Positions 34,043-43,250 of a DNA stretch of 64,000 nucleotides are shown here, one piece after another. Made by a program: the position numbers and the translations under genes. How positions within the stretch are numbered: the first letter of the stretch is position 1; each line of letters opens with the position of its first letter. The notes under the pieces were generated by a model. That model searched no databases. It was not told the origin of the DNA and was given only the letters and a program-made list of their open reading frames with translations. This DNA comes from Streptomyces sp. NBC_01497 (GTDB lineage: Bacteria > Actinomycetota > Actinomycetes > Streptomycetales > Streptomycetaceae): assembly GCF_036250695.1 (NCBI RefSeq), contig NZ_CP109427.1:2790001-2854000 (forward strand). The letters are read 5' to 3'.

Positions 34043-34667
34043 GGCCGGCCTGAACACGGACCGGGTGGTCGCCGAAGCGGCGGTGATGGCCGACGAGGTG
34101 GGGCTGAACCGGGTCACCCTGGCGGGCCTCGCCACCCGGCTCGGGGTGCGCCAGCCGTCGTTGTACAAACACGTCGAGAGCCTCGACTCCCTCCAGCAGC
34201 GCATCGCCGTACAGGCGAAGGGCGAACTCGCCGACGTGTGGGGCCGGGCCGTCATGGGCCGCGCCCGCGACGACGCCCTGGTGGCGATGGCCCACGCCTA
34301 CCGCACCTGGGCACAGGCCCATCCGGGCCGCTACGTGGCGGCCCAGCGGGCTCCCGTCCCCGGCAACGCCGAGGACGAGGCAGTCAGCGCGCGAGCGGTC
34401 CAGGTGGTGGCGGCGGTGATCGACGGCTACGGCCTCCACGGTGACGAGGCCATCGACGCCATCCGCGCCTTCCGTGCCGCCCTGCACGGATTCGTCTCCC
34501 TGGAGGCCGGCGGCGCGTTCGCCCTCCGGGCGAGCGTCGACCGGAGCTTCGACCGCCTCATCCAGGCCCTGCGGATGGCCCTGTCGAGCTGGGGGGACGT
34601 CTGCGAGCCCGGCAGCGAGATGTTGCACGAGCAGAAACCGAAGCAGGAACCGAAGCCGGAGGCGTGA
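34035..34667 (+). CDS. TetR-family regulator (WHG-type C-terminal domain)
   Basis: 210 residues from GTG at 34035, overlapping the hydrolase stop by eight bases. The N-terminal HTH is VVAEAAVMADEVGLNRVTLAGLATRLGVRQPSLYKHVESLDSLQQRI. The C-terminus carries the TetR_C_33-like region with FRAALHGFVSLEAGGAFAL and a Lys/Pro/Glu tail. It probably represses the upstream operon through the inverted repeat at 33143-33159. Ligand unknown. Confidence 0.9.
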   Translation: MPRAGLNTDRVVAEAAVMADEVGLNRVTLAGLATRLGVRQPSLYKHVESLDSLQQRIAVQAKGELADVWGRAVMGRARDDALVAMAHAYRTWAQAHPGRYVAAQRAPVPGNAEDEAVSARAVQVVAAVIDGYGLHGDEAIDAIRAFRAALHGFVSLEAGGAFALRASVDRSFDRLIQALRMALSSWGDVCEPGSEMLHEQKPKQEPKPEA

Positions 34668-34782
34668 AGCGGCTCGGCGCCGGTGCGGGTCACGGGCCCC
34701 TTCTCCCTCCCCCCGTTTCCGGGGCCGTACGGGAGGTCGCACAGGGCGCAAGGGGGGTGCCGCGTACCAGGACTCCGCCGGG

Positions 34783-35547
34783 TCACCAGGCGGTCGCGCC
34801 TCCGTCGACGGCATAGTTGGCGCCGGTGATGTAGGACGCGCGGTCGGAGGCGAGGAAAGCCGCCAGCTCGACGATCTCCTCGGGCTGGGCGAACCGCTTG
34901 AGGAGCGTCTTCGCGGTGATGGCCTCGCGGGCCGACGTGTCGTCGCCGAGGTCGCGGCGGCTGGCCGGGGTGAGCACGGGCCCGGGGCTGATGGCCACCG
35001 CGCGGATCCCGTGGCGGGCGCCTTCCAGTGCCAACTGGCGCGTCATGGCGATGACACCGGCGTTCGCCGCGGTGTGCGCGACCATCGGCGGGACCGCACC
35101 GGCGATCATGCCGGCTTCGGACGCGACGTTGATGATGACGCCGCCACCGCGCCGGACCAGGTGCGGCCAGGCGAACTTCGTGACGAAGAACGGTATGTCG
35201 AGTTCCCCGGCGATGGTCGCCCGCCAGTCGGCGACGGAGAAGTCAGGCATCGGACCGAAGTACTGGACGGCCGCGTTGTTGTAGACGACGTCCAGTCCTC
35301 CATGAACGGCGACCGCGTCCTCGACGGTCCGCCGTGCCTGCTCGGGGTCGGTGAGGTCCATCGGCGCGATGCCCGTCATCCCACCGCCGTCTCGGCGCAC
35401 CAGTTCGACAGTCTCGTTGTTGGCCTCGGCCAGGATGTCGGAGCCGATGACCTTCGCACCTTCCCGCGCGAAGACCAGTGACGCGGCGCGGCCCTGACCT
35501 CCTCCGGTGCCGGTGATGAGCACGATCTTCCCGTCGAGCGTTCCCAT
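34783..35547 (-). CDS. SDR-fold protein with altered catalytic dyad (H158-N162 for Y-K)
   Basis: 254 residues from ATG at 35547, preceded by GGAGG. The Rossmann motif TGTGGGQG (12-19), NNAAV (90-94) and Ser143 in NVASEAG fit classical SDRs, and the C-terminal SYITGANYAVDGGATAW is typical. Instead of the catalytic YxxxK the sequence is H158-T-A-A-N162: Tyr to His and Lys to Asn. The NAD(P)-binding fold should be intact, but ordinary proton-transfer catalysis is doubtful. It may be a pseudoenzyme, or use other residues. It lies convergent to the TetR gene and next to degraded DNA. Confidence 0.85.
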   Translation of the reverse strand: MGTLDGKIVLITGTGGGQGRAASLVFAREGAKVIGSDILAEANNETVELVRRDGGGMTGIAPMDLTDPEQARRTVEDAVAVHGGLDVVYNNAAVQYFGPMPDFSVADWRATIAGELDIPFFVTKFAWPHLVRRGGGVIINVASEAGMIAGAVPPMVAHTAANAGVIAMTRQLALEGARHGIRAVAISPGPVLTPASRRDLGDDTSAREAITAKTLLKRFAQPEEIVELAAFLASDRASYITGANYAVDGGATAW

Positions 35548-36781
35548 GGGATCCTCCGGGTCCGTGGTCGGTGACTCCGCGTGCGGGCGGCCTCGGCTCA
35601 CCTGCGGTCACCAGTGATTGACGTGTCAACCATAAATCGGAGATGCCACTTCCCGTACATAAGGTGTGGTGACGCTCATCACCGACTTCGGGGATAAAAG
35701 GGCGCCGTGGGCCGTGGACCGGAATCCGTAGCGCAGGCCCCTCGACCTGCAGAAACATGGGTTTTGCAGCGGTCGGCCCAGCACCATGCCAGCTCGGGCG
35801 TTCAATCCCGGCAACATGAAGGCCGGACGTCCCTCATCCGCCTACGGAGTTCGGGCGCCGGCGCTCCAGCTCGCCCTCCTTCGGCGGCTAGGACGTCCCG
35901 CCCGAGGACGCGGGCCTCATGGCGTGCTGCAGGACATCCGGGCAGCGATCCCACGCACTGGGCGGCGGATACCCGTAGATATCGCCCGTGGTCTCGACCG
36001 AGCGGTCTCTCAACCGGCGCGAGACCTAGTGGATCGGTGCATCGTTGGGCCAGGGCCAGGGCCAGGGACGTGAGAAGTGCCGGTGGCGGCAGTCCTTCGC
36101 CGGACGCAGTGATACGGGCAGCCTCGCAGCCACGATCGTTTCCGCGTAAGCCGCTCGGGGCCTCGCCACAGCGGCGTTCCCATCCCGCCGGCCGCGCCGC
36201 GGGGGGAGCGGCTCCGGCTCAGCGCTCCGGGGCCCATCTGCGGATCATCTGGTGCTGCGCCAGGTCCTCGAAGTAACGGTGTTGGGACCGCGCATCGAAG
36301 TCGCCGATGACGACCAGGCGCCAGACGGCGAGGGCATCCGGCGGGGGCCCGCCCGCGGTCCGGTCTACTGCTGCACCTGGCCGGTGAAGATGGCCGTGCG
36401 GTACCAGCCGGAGCCGGAGGCGTCGGTCGGCGTCATCTCGATCATCGGACGTGCCACGGACAAGGCCCTGCGCGGTGACACTCTCGGGGCGGCTGAACCG
36501 AGGTAGCCGGAGAAGCGCCCCGGCGGAAGTGGTACCGAGTCACCCGCTACACAGGCAAGCGGAACGTTCGGCCTCTGACCCCGATCTACGGTGACGCCCT
36601 GCGCAGGACCCTGAGCGGTATTTCCCCGTTGGTGCGCGTTGGTCTCCGACGGGTGCTTGCGGGGGCCCTGCGGACCGCCTGTGGGCTGCCCGCATACCGA
36701 CTACACCTCCGACGAGGCAAGGCGCAGCCTTCGGAAATTCCTCCCGAACAAAGGCTTACTACCGATGGTAGGATCGACACC
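35548..36781. other. Degraded-looking region between SDR and toxin-antitoxin genes
   Basis: About 1.2 kb. Base composition is lower in G+C than the flanks around 35600-35700, which should contain the SDR promoter. Around 36252-36506 one plus-strand frame has high G/C third positions and ends VKMAVRYQPEPEASVGVISI, IIGRATDKALRG, but its upstream part is not protein-like. This may be the remnant of a lost gene. A short CAGGGC-type microrepeat is at 36052-36066. I recognise nothing else. Confidence 0.45.
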
Positions 36782-37033
36782 ATGAGCAGTAGTAGGAAAT
36801 ATTCGATCAGCCTGCCCGAGGACCTCGCCGAGGCCGTGCGCGCCCACGTCGGCCCAGGCGGTTTCTCCGCCTACGTCGCCGAAGCGCTCGAACAACGGGT
36901 CGCCATGGACAAACTCCGTGAGATCGTCGGCGACTTCGAGACCGACAACGACGAACTCACCCGTGAGGAGGTCGAAGCCGCCCGCGCGCTGCTGCGCCAT
37001 GACCACCGGCAGGCCGGCGGGGCCGCCGCCTGA
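36782..37033 (+). CDS. VapB-like antitoxin (ribbon-helix-helix)
   Basis: 83 residues from ATG at 36782. SSRKYSISLPEDLAEAVRAHVGPGGFSAYVAEALEQRV is a ribbon-helix-helix DNA-binding domain (strand KYSISLP, two helices). An acidic helix then follows (DFETDNDELTREEVEAARALLRH) of the type that masks a PIN toxin. It overlaps the toxin start by one base (TGATG), the usual antitoxin-first order. It probably represses its own operon. Confidence 0.85.
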   Translation: MSSSRKYSISLPEDLAEAVRAHVGPGGFSAYVAEALEQRVAMDKLREIVGDFETDNDELTREEVEAARALLRHDHRQAGGAAA

Positions 37034-37425
37034 TGCCCGGCACCCTGCTGCTCGACAGTGAAGGGCTCTCGAAGCTCTACCGCAAGGACCGGACCGTCGT
37101 GGCTCTTGTCCAGGCGGCATCGGAAGAGGGTGTCCGCGTGGCCACGAGCGCGATGACCACCCTTGAAGCCGACTACGAGCGCATCCACCCCGCCCGCATC
37201 AAGTGGGTTCTCTCCCGCGTCGACGTTCACGACGTCACCAAGGAGGTCACTGACCAGGCCGCGGGCCTCCTCCGCGCCCACCGTCTCCACGGCCACAAGT
37301 ACGCCATCGACGCCGCCATCGCCGCCATCGCCCGCACGGCGCCCCAGCCGGTCACCGTCCTCACTTCCGACCCGGAGGACCTGACGCTCCTCTGCGGCCT
37401 CGCCGCAGAAGTCGTCAAGGTGTGA
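37033..37425 (+). CDS. PIN-domain toxin, VapC-like
   Basis: 130 residues. The four acidic residues expected for a PIN nuclease are present: D8 (LLLDSE), E45 (TTLEADY), D93 (YAIDAAIAA) and D113 (LTSDPEDL). They would coordinate the metal for RNA cleavage, probably of tRNA or rRNA. The protein is compact and without extra domains. It is coupled to the preceding ribbon-helix-helix gene. The antitoxin's acidic helix probably blocks this site. Confidence 0.88.
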   Translation: MPGTLLLDSEGLSKLYRKDRTVVALVQAASEEGVRVATSAMTTLEADYERIHPARIKWVLSRVDVHDVTKEVTDQAAGLLRAHRLHGHKYAIDAAIAAIARTAPQPVTVLTSDPEDLTLLCGLAAEVVKV

Positions 37426-37480
37426 AACGCCTGCCGCACCGGAGTCGGCCGGGGGCCGCCGACACCCCGCGCTCGCCGCG

Positions 37481-37510
37481 CGAGGACCCACGAGGACCCA
37501 CGAGGACCCA
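37481..37510. repeat. Three 10-bp direct repeats before the terminator
   Basis: CGAGGACCCA occurs three times in a row, followed by a diverged fourth (CGCGGACAGG). It lies between the toxin gene and the terminator. Confidence 0.8.
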
Positions 37511-37522
37511 CGCGGACAGGAG

Positions 37523-37560
37523 AAACTGCCCGACTCACCGACAGACAAGCCGGGCAGTTT
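37523..37560. terminator. Bidirectional terminator between VapC and YchF
   Basis: AAACTGCCCG (37523-37532), 18-base loop, CGGGCAGTTT (37551-37560): a perfect 10-bp stem followed by T on the plus strand and A-rich on the other side. It ends both the toxin transcript and the convergent ychF transcript. Confidence 0.8.
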
Positions 37561-37574
37561 TACCGACGGGGCAG

Positions 37575-38663
37575 TCACACGTTGAACCGGAACTCCACCA
37601 CGTCCCCGTCCTGCATCACGTATTCCTTGCCCTCCATGCGGGCCTTGCCCGCGGCGCGGGCGTCCGCGACCGAGCCGGTCTCCACGAGGTCCCCGTAGGA
37701 GATGACCTCGGCCTTGATGAAGCCCTTCTGGAAGTCCGTGTGGATGACGCCGGCCGCCTCGGGGGCCGTGGCGCCCTTCTTGATCGTCCAGGCGCGGGAT
37801 TCCTTGGGGCCTGCCGTGAGGTAGGTCTGCAGGCCGAGGGTGCGGAAGCCGACGTGCGCGAGGGTGGCGAGGCCCGGTTCCTCCTGGCCGACCGACTGGA
37901 GGAGTTCGAGGGCTTCCTCGTCGTCGAGTTCGGCGAGGTCCGACTCCAGCTTGGCGTTGAGGAAGATCGCCTCGGCGGGCGCGACCAGGGCGCGCTGCTC
38001 GGCCTTGAAGGTGTCGTCGGTCAGCTCGTCCTCGTCGACGTTGAAGACGTACAGGAAGCGCTTCGTCGTCAGCAGGTGCAGGTCGTGCAGGAGCTCGGTG
38101 CGCTCGGTGCCCTGGACGATGCCCGCCGCGGACAGGGTCTGGCCCGATTCGAGGATGGCCTGCGCCTCTTCGACGGCCGCGACCTTCGGCTGGATGTCCT
38201 TCTTGATCCGCGACTCCTTCTGGAGGCGCGGGAGGACCTTCTCGATGGTCTGCAGGTCGGCGAGGATCAGCTCGGTGTTGATGGTCTCGATGTCGTCCTT
38301 CGGCGAGACCTTGCCGTCGACGTGGACGACGTTCTCGTCCTTGAAGGCGCGGATGACCTGGCAGATCGCGTCGGACTCGCGGATGTTCGCCAGGAACTTG
38401 TTGCCGAGGCCCTCGCCCTCCGACGCGCCGCGCACGATGCCCGCGATGTCGACGAAGTCGACGGTCGCCGGGATGGTCCGCTGGGAGGCGAACAGCTCGG
38501 TGAGCTTGTCGAGGCGCGGGTCGGGGACTCCGACGACGCCGACGTTGGGCTCGATCGTGGCGAACGGGTAGTTGGCCGCCAGCACGTCGTTCTTGGTCAG
38601 GGCGTTGAAAAGGGTCGACTTGCCGACATTCGGCAGACCGACGATTCCGATCGTGAGCGACAC
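37575..38663 (-). CDS. ychF: Redox-regulated ATPase YchF (Obg-family)
   Basis: 362 residues from GTG at 38663. The G1 motif GLPNVGKS is at 9-16 and G3 is DIAGIVRG. There is a coiled-coil/helical insertion (IETINTELILADLQTIEKVLPRLQKE), and a C-terminal TGS domain starts near TYLTAGPKESRAWTIKKGATAPEAA. YchF/OLA1 proteins bind ATP rather than GTP and influence translation and oxidative stress. Upstream in-frame residues to 38726 are not conserved in type, so the GTG start is preferred. It converges with the toxin gene, sharing the terminator. Confidence 0.95.
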   Translation of the reverse strand: MSLTIGIVGLPNVGKSTLFNALTKNDVLAANYPFATIEPNVGVVGVPDPRLDKLTELFASQRTIPATVDFVDIAGIVRGASEGEGLGNKFLANIRESDAICQVIRAFKDENVVHVDGKVSPKDDIETINTELILADLQTIEKVLPRLQKESRIKKDIQPKVAAVEEAQAILESGQTLSAAGIVQGTERTELLHDLHLLTTKRFLYVFNVDEDELTDDTFKAEQRALVAPAEAIFLNAKLESDLAELDDEEALELLQSVGQEEPGLATLAHVGFRTLGLQTYLTAGPKESRAWTIKKGATAPEAAGVIHTDFQKGFIKAEVISYGDLVETGSVADARAAGKARMEGKEYVMQDGDVVEFRFNV

Positions 38664-38855
38664 GGTGGCGACTTCCGGTGGGAGGCGAGTGGGAGAAGGA
38701 GGGGTGAGGAGCGCGATGGGGGGCACGGGTGAGGGATGTCAGCTGTTAAGTCTACGGGCGGACTCGGCGACGCCGTCACCGGTCGCGCTCTCGAACGCAG
38801 CCCCAAGGTCGTCCAAAGCGCGTGTCCCGCGCCCGCTTCCTCCCCCTCGGGCCCC

Positions 38856-38870
38856 TACGTTGGTCCGGTG
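38856..38870 (+). promoter_or_regulatory. Candidate -10 for leaderless DUF6542 transcript
   Basis: TACGTT (38856-38861) ends six bases before the GTG at 38868. No ribosome-binding site is visible, as expected for a leaderless mRNA. Confidence 0.4.
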
Positions 38871-39491
38871 GAGCAGCACAGGACAGGTCGATACCAGCGC
38901 CGTACCCCCTCCTCCCACGTGCCGCGCGGTCCGCTCGCCCCGTCGGCGGGCGCCTATCGGGCGCCGGTGGCGCCCACCGCGTCCGTTCCTTCGGTCCGCC
39001 GCGTGCCGCCCCTCGTGGCCGCGCTGCGGCAGCTGCCGAGCCCCCGCCTCACCGGCCTGGGCGCGGGCCTGTTCGCCGCGGTCTCCATGGTCTTCCTGGG
39101 GTTCGTGGACGACCTGCTGTTCGATGGCTCCGCGGCGTTCTTCGGGGTGCTGTTCCTGCCGGTCAGCGCGGCGACGGCGCTATGGGTGCGGACGGCCGAC
39201 CTGGTCACCGCGCCGATCGGGGTCCCGATCGCGTTCGCCCTCGGGACCGTGCCGGTGTCCGGCGGTACCGGCGGGTTCGTCACACAGGCGATGGCCGTCG
39301 TCACGTCGCTCGCGATGCACGCCGGCTGGCTGTACGGGGGCACGCTGGTGGCCGGCGTGATCGCGTCCGTACGCAAGATCCGGCAGATGGGGCGGCGCCA
39401 GTCGGAGCGGGACGCGGCGGCGCGGGCGGCGGAGTCCGCCCGGCCCGGCGCCGCCGTGCGCGCCGCCCTGCGGGGGCCCCGCCGCGGCTGA
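38868..39491 (+). CDS. DUF6542 membrane protein
   Basis: 207 residues. After a disordered N-terminal ~50 residues (EQHRTGRYQRR) come three to four hydrophobic segments: LTGLGAGLFAAVSMVFLGFVDDLLF, AAFFGVLFLPVSAATALWVRTADLVTAPI, VTQAMAVVTSLAMHAGWLYGGTLVAGVIASV. The C-terminal tail is cytoplasmic and basic. It matches the streptomycete DUF6542 family, function unknown. The start is chosen by the putative -10 and the N-terminal composition; a start at 38736 would add 44 unlike residues. It lies between ychF and ppgK. Confidence 0.78.
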   Translation: MEQHRTGRYQRRTPSSHVPRGPLAPSAGAYRAPVAPTASVPSVRRVPPLVAALRQLPSPRLTGLGAGLFAAVSMVFLGFVDDLLFDGSAAFFGVLFLPVSAATALWVRTADLVTAPIGVPIAFALGTVPVSGGTGGFVTQAMAVVTSLAMHAGWLYGGTLVAGVIASVRKIRQMGRRQSERDAAARAAESARPGAAVRAALRGPRRG

Positions 39492-39518
39492 GCCCCCGGG
39501 TCCCGCGACGTGGACCGG

Positions 39519-40259
39519 CTAACGCTGTGACGCCGTCATCGCCGCGCCGACGATCCCCGCGTTGTTCTCCAGCTGCGCCGGGACGATGTCCGCGTTGATG
39601 CCCTCGATGTAGTGCAGGAACTTGTCGGACTTCCGGCTCACGCCGCCGCCGATGATGAACAGCTCGGGCGTGAAGAGCATCTCCAGGTGCGCGAGGTACT
39701 TCTGCACCCGGTGCTGCGCCCAGTGGCGGTAGCTGAGTTCCTCGTCCTCCTTGGCCTTGGAGGACGCCCGCTTCTCCGCGTCGTGCCCGTGCAGTTCGAG
39801 GTGGCCGAACTCGGTGTTCGGTACGAGGACGCCATCGACGAACAGGGCGCTGCCGATGCCCGTACCGAACGTCAGCAGCATCACGACGCCCTTGCGGCCG
39901 CGGCCCGCGCCGAACGTCATCTCGGCGACGCCCGCCGCGTCGGCGTCGTTCATGACCGTGACCGGCATGCCGAGGCGTTCGCCGATCAGGCTGCTCCCGT
40001 CCACGTCCACCCAGGACTTGTCGACGTTCGCCGCCGTACGGATCACCGACCCGGTCACCACGCCGGGGAAGGTGACACCGATCGGGCCGGACCAGCCGAA
40101 GTGCTGGACGACCTCCACGACGCCTTCGAGCACGCCGTCCGGCGTGGCCGGGTGCGGGGTCAGTACTTTGTGCCGGGGCTCCGCCAGGTCGCCGCGGTCC
40201 AGATCGACGGGTGCGCCCTTGATGCCAGAGCCGCCGATGTCCACTCCGAAGACGTTCAT
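39519..40259 (-). CDS. ppgK: Polyphosphate glucokinase (ROK family)
   Basis: 246 residues. The N-terminal ATP/polyP-binding motif is [17 protein letters not shown]. The glucose-binding motif TFPGVV and the catalytic [12 protein letters not shown] follow, then the ROK signature [15 protein letters not shown] and EFGHLELHG. Residue E of the EFGHLE motif and the catalytic Asp are kept. It phosphorylates glucose with polyphosphate or ATP, feeding glycolysis. An earlier ATG at 40265 would add two residues. It is on the minus strand, upstream of nothing co-oriented. Confidence 0.93.
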   Translation of the reverse strand: MNVFGVDIGGSGIKGAPVDLDRGDLAEPRHKVLTPHPATPDGVLEGVVEVVQHFGWSGPIGVTFPGVVTGSVIRTAANVDKSWVDVDGSSLIGERLGMPVTVMNDADAAGVAEMTFGAGRGRKGVVMLLTFGTGIGSALFVDGVLVPNTEFGHLELHGHDAEKRASSKAKEDEELSYRHWAQHRVQKYLAHLEMLFTPELFIIGGGVSRKSDKFLHYIEGINADIVPAQLENNAGIVGAAMTASQR

Positions 40260-40329
40260 GAACATAACGTTAAGGCCAGGCAGCAGGGCGCACGCCCGCG
40301 TCAGGGGAATCCGTCGGAAGGTGTTCCCT

Positions 40330-41328
40330 TCAGGACGTTCCGAGTTCCGCGCGCAGGTCCCTGCGCAGTTCCTTCGGCAGGGAGAACGTGATCGACTCCT
40401 CGGCCGCCTTCACGATCTCCACGTCCTCGAAGCCGCGCGTCGACAGCCATTCCAGGACGCCCTCGACGAGGACGTCCGGGACGGACGCGCCCGAGGTCAG
40501 GCCGACCGTGGTGACGCCGCCGAGCCAGGACTCCTCGATCTCGTCGGCGCTGTCGACGAGGTGCGCGGCGCGCGCGCCGGCGCCGAGGGCGACCTCGACC
40601 AGCCGGACCGAGTTGGACGAGTTCTTCGAACCGACCACGATCACCAGGTCGGCGGCGGCGCCCATCTGCTTCACGGCGATCTGACGGTTCTGCGTCGCGT
40701 AGCAGATGTCGTCGCTGGGCGGCGAGACCAGTCCGGGGAACTTCTCCTTGAGCTTGTCGACCGTCTCCATCGTCTCGTCCACGGAGAGCGTGGTCTGCGA
40801 CAGCCAGACGACCTTGGACTCGTCGCGCACCTTCACGTCGGCGACGTCGGCGGGGCCGTCGACGATCGTGATGTGCTCCGGCGCCTCGCCCGAGGTGCCG
40901 ACGACCTCCTCGTGGCCCTCGTGGCCGATGAGGAGGATGTCGAAGTCCTCCTTCGCGTACCGGACGGCCTCGCGGTGGACCTTGGTGACGAGGGGGCAGG
41001 TCGCGTCGATCGTGGCGAGGTTGCGGGCGGCCGCCTCGTCGTGCACGACGGGGGCGACGCCGTGCGCCGAGAACATGACGATGGAGCCCTCGGGGACCTC
41101 CGCCGTCTCCTCGACGAAGATGGCGCCCTTCTTCTCCAGGGTTTTCACGACGTACTTGTTGTGGACGATCTCGTGCCGGACGTAGATCGGGGCGCCGTAC
41201 TGCTCCAGGGCCTTCTCCACGGCGATCACGGCGCGGTCCACGCCCGCGCAGTACCCACGGGGGGAGGCGAGCAGGACACGCTTTCCGGTTCCGGCGGGCG
41301 ACGCGGGCTGGTCGGGCGTTGCAGTCAT
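40330..41328 (-). CDS. ispH: 4-hydroxy-3-methylbut-2-enyl diphosphate reductase
   Basis: 332 residues from ATG at 41328. The three iron-sulfur cysteines are C27 (GYCAGV), C111 (ATCPLV) and C209 ([10 protein letters not shown]). The substrate-binding histidines are in VHNKYV (H56) and SAHG (H89). It catalyses the last step of the MEP pathway, giving IPP and DMAPP for isoprenoids. It is divergent from xseA. Confidence 0.97.
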   Translation of the reverse strand: MTATPDQPASPAGTGKRVLLASPRGYCAGVDRAVIAVEKALEQYGAPIYVRHEIVHNKYVVKTLEKKGAIFVEETAEVPEGSIVMFSAHGVAPVVHDEAAARNLATIDATCPLVTKVHREAVRYAKEDFDILLIGHEGHEEVVGTSGEAPEHITIVDGPADVADVKVRDESKVVWLSQTTLSVDETMETVDKLKEKFPGLVSPPSDDICYATQNRQIAVKQMGAAADLVIVVGSKNSSNSVRLVEVALGAGARAAHLVDSADEIEESWLGGVTTVGLTSGASVPDVLVEGVLEWLSTRGFEDVEIVKAAEESITFSLPKELRRDLRAELGTS

Positions 41329-41453
41329 ATGGCCATCGTACGGGGAGGGTCGCGGCGCGCGGGAGCGCCGGTGGGGGCGTGCCCGCGCGTACACCGGCGG
41401 CCGGCGTCCGGGTGCGCCCGTACGGGCCCGGGCGCGTTGTCGTACCCGGCCGA

Positions 41454-41469
41454 TACGCTCGCGGGTATG
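41454..41469 (+). promoter_or_regulatory. Candidate -10 for leaderless xseA transcript
   Basis: TACGCT (41454-41459) ends seven bases before the ATG at 41467. The pattern is the same as before the DUF5997 and DUF6542 genes. Confidence 0.4.
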
Positions 41470-42672
41470 GCTCTGACTACGTCACCGGAGGCACCGCTGC
41501 CCGTCGGCGAGGTGTCACGCCTCATCGGCGGCTGGATCGACCGGCTGGGTGCGGTCTGGGTGGAGGGGCAGATCACGCAGCTCTCCCGCCGGCCGGGCGC
41601 CGGGGTGGTCTTCCTGACGCTGCGCGACCCGTCGTACGACATCTCGGTGGGCGTGACCTGCTACCGCCAGGTGTTCGACGCGATCGCGGACGTGGTGTCG
41701 GAGGGCGCGCGCGTGGTGGTCCACGCGAAACCGGAGTGGTACGCGCCGCGCGGCCAGCTCTCGCTGCGGGCCGTGGAGATCCGGCCGGTGGGGATGGGCG
41801 AGCTCCTCGTGCGGCTGGAGCAGCTGAGGAAGTCGCTGACGGCGGAGGGGCTGTTCGCGGCGGAGCGCAAGCGGCCGCTGCCCTTCCTGCCGCAGCTGAT
41901 CGGCCTGGTCTGCGGGCGCGCCTCGGCGGCCGAGCGGGACGTGCTGGAGAACGCGCGGCGCCGGTGGCCCGCCGTCCGCTTCGAGGTGCGCAACACGGCG
42001 GTGCAGGGGGTCAACGCGGTCGCGCAGGTCGTCTCGGCGGTCAAGGAGCTCGACGCGCTGGACGAGGTGGACGTGATCGTCGTCGCGCGGGGCGGCGGAA
42101 GCGTCGAGGATCTGCTGCCGTTCTCGGACGAGCAGCTGATCAGGACGGTCGCCGCCTGCCGTACGCCGGTGGTGTCGGCGATCGGCCACGAGCCGGACTC
42201 GCCGCTGCTGGACCTGGTCGCGGACGTCCGGGCGTCGACGCCGACGGACGCGGCGAAACGCGTCGTGCCGGACGTCGGCGAGGAACTCGACCGGGTGGAC
42301 GCGCTGCGCGAGCGCGCCCTGCGTACGGTGCGGGCCCTGCTGGAGCGGGAGGAGCGGGGGCTCGCCCACGCGCTGGCGCGGCCGGTGATGGAGCGGCCCC
42401 AGCGCATGGTGGACGAGCGGGAGGCCGAGGTCGGTGCCCTCGCGGACCGTGGCCGCCGCGTCCTGCGCCACCTCCTGGACCGCGCGGACTCGGAGCTCTC
42501 GCACACGCTGGCGCGCGTGGTGGCGCTCTCCCCCGCGGCGACGCTGGAGCGCGGGTACGCGGTGCTGCAGCGCGAGGACGGCACGGTGGTGCGCTCACCG
42601 GAGCAGGTCACGGCGGGCGACGAACTGCGTGCCCGGGTCGCGGAGGGTGAACTGAGGGTGCGGGCGGACTGA
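41467..42672 (+). CDS. xseA: Exodeoxyribonuclease VII large subunit
   Basis: 401 residues. The OB-fold at the N-terminus includes [32 protein letters not shown]. The catalytic domain has [58 protein letters not shown], which contains the conserved RGGGS, D and GHE motifs. A long helical region follows. It ends [27 protein letters not shown]. The nuclease degrades single-strand DNA as a complex with XseB, which is encoded 306 bases further on the opposite strand. Confidence 0.96.
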   Translation: MALTTSPEAPLPVGEVSRLIGGWIDRLGAVWVEGQITQLSRRPGAGVVFLTLRDPSYDISVGVTCYRQVFDAIADVVSEGARVVVHAKPEWYAPRGQLSLRAVEIRPVGMGELLVRLEQLRKSLTAEGLFAAERKRPLPFLPQLIGLVCGRASAAERDVLENARRRWPAVRFEVRNTAVQGVNAVAQVVSAVKELDALDEVDVIVVARGGGSVEDLLPFSDEQLIRTVAACRTPVVSAIGHEPDSPLLDLVADVRASTPTDAAKRVVPDVGEELDRVDALRERALRTVRALLEREERGLAHALARPVMERPQRMVDEREAEVGALADRGRRVLRHLLDRADSELSHTLARVVALSPAATLERGYAVLQREDGTVVRSPEQVTAGDELRARVAEGELRVRAD

Positions 42673-42978
42673 CCCGGGCGGATGGGATCGGCCGGGGTCA
42701 CCGGACGCGGGCACCTGCGGTCCAGCGGATGTGCGTGGCCCGGCGGCGGGCGGAAGGCCGGTGAGAGGCTTCCGGGCCACTGCCCGTCGTGCGCAGGACC
42801 GCATCGCAGTACGGCAGCAGTGCGGTACCGGACATCCGGGGACCGGACATCCGGGGATCCGGCATTCGGCGGAACGGCCTCGGGGCGTCGTACGTCCTCC
42901 CGGCCCGGGGCCCGCTCCCCGGTCGCTCGGCGCCTTGGTCGATCCCGCCCCGGACCTCGCGATGCGGCGCGGGGCGCC
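42673..42978. other. Spacer between convergent xseA and xseB
   Basis: 306 bases with no gene. It contains a short tandem repeat (42827-42856). No clear hairpin terminator is visible. Confidence 0.6.
42827..42856. repeat. Two 15-bp tandem repeats plus partial third
   Basis: ACCGGACATCCGGGG occurs at 42827-42841 and 42842-42856, then degrades (ATCCGGCATTCGG). Each unit contains CCGGANATCCGG-like inverted halves. Confidence 0.75.
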
Positions 42979-43221
42979 TCAGTCCTCGGCGGGCTCGTCC
43001 GTCGCCAGGGCCGCGTTCAGCCGCTCCCGGGCGCCGTCCAGCCAGCGGCGGCAGACCTTCGCGAGTTCCTCGCCGCGCTCCCACAGCGCGAGCGACTGCT
43101 CCAGGCTGGTGCCGCCCGCCTCCAGGCGGCGCACGACCTCGATGAGCTCGTCCCGCGCCTGCTCGTACCCGAGCGCACCGGTGCGCTGCTCCGGCTCGGC
43201 GTCCGTATCCGTTGTGGCCAT
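42979..43221 (-). CDS. xseB: Exodeoxyribonuclease VII small subunit
   Basis: 80 residues. The motif [51 protein letters not shown] is the standard XseB helical hairpin. It binds the long helices of XseA in excess copies. Here it is convergent with xseA and reads in the same direction as the downstream end of the DUF4245 gene, whose stop lies 29 bases before the xseB start. Confidence 0.95.
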   Translation of the reverse strand: MATTDTDAEPEQRTGALGYEQARDELIEVVRRLEAGGTSLEQSLALWERGEELAKVCRRWLDGARERLNAALATDEPAED

Positions 43222-43250
43222 GTCGCCATTTTAGGGCCGGCCACCGACAG

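Noticed and set aside
36252..36506. 84-residue frame as an intact gene
   Set aside because: Third positions look coding, but there is no ribosome site, the N-terminal part is not protein-like and I recognise no family. It is kept only as a possible remnant.
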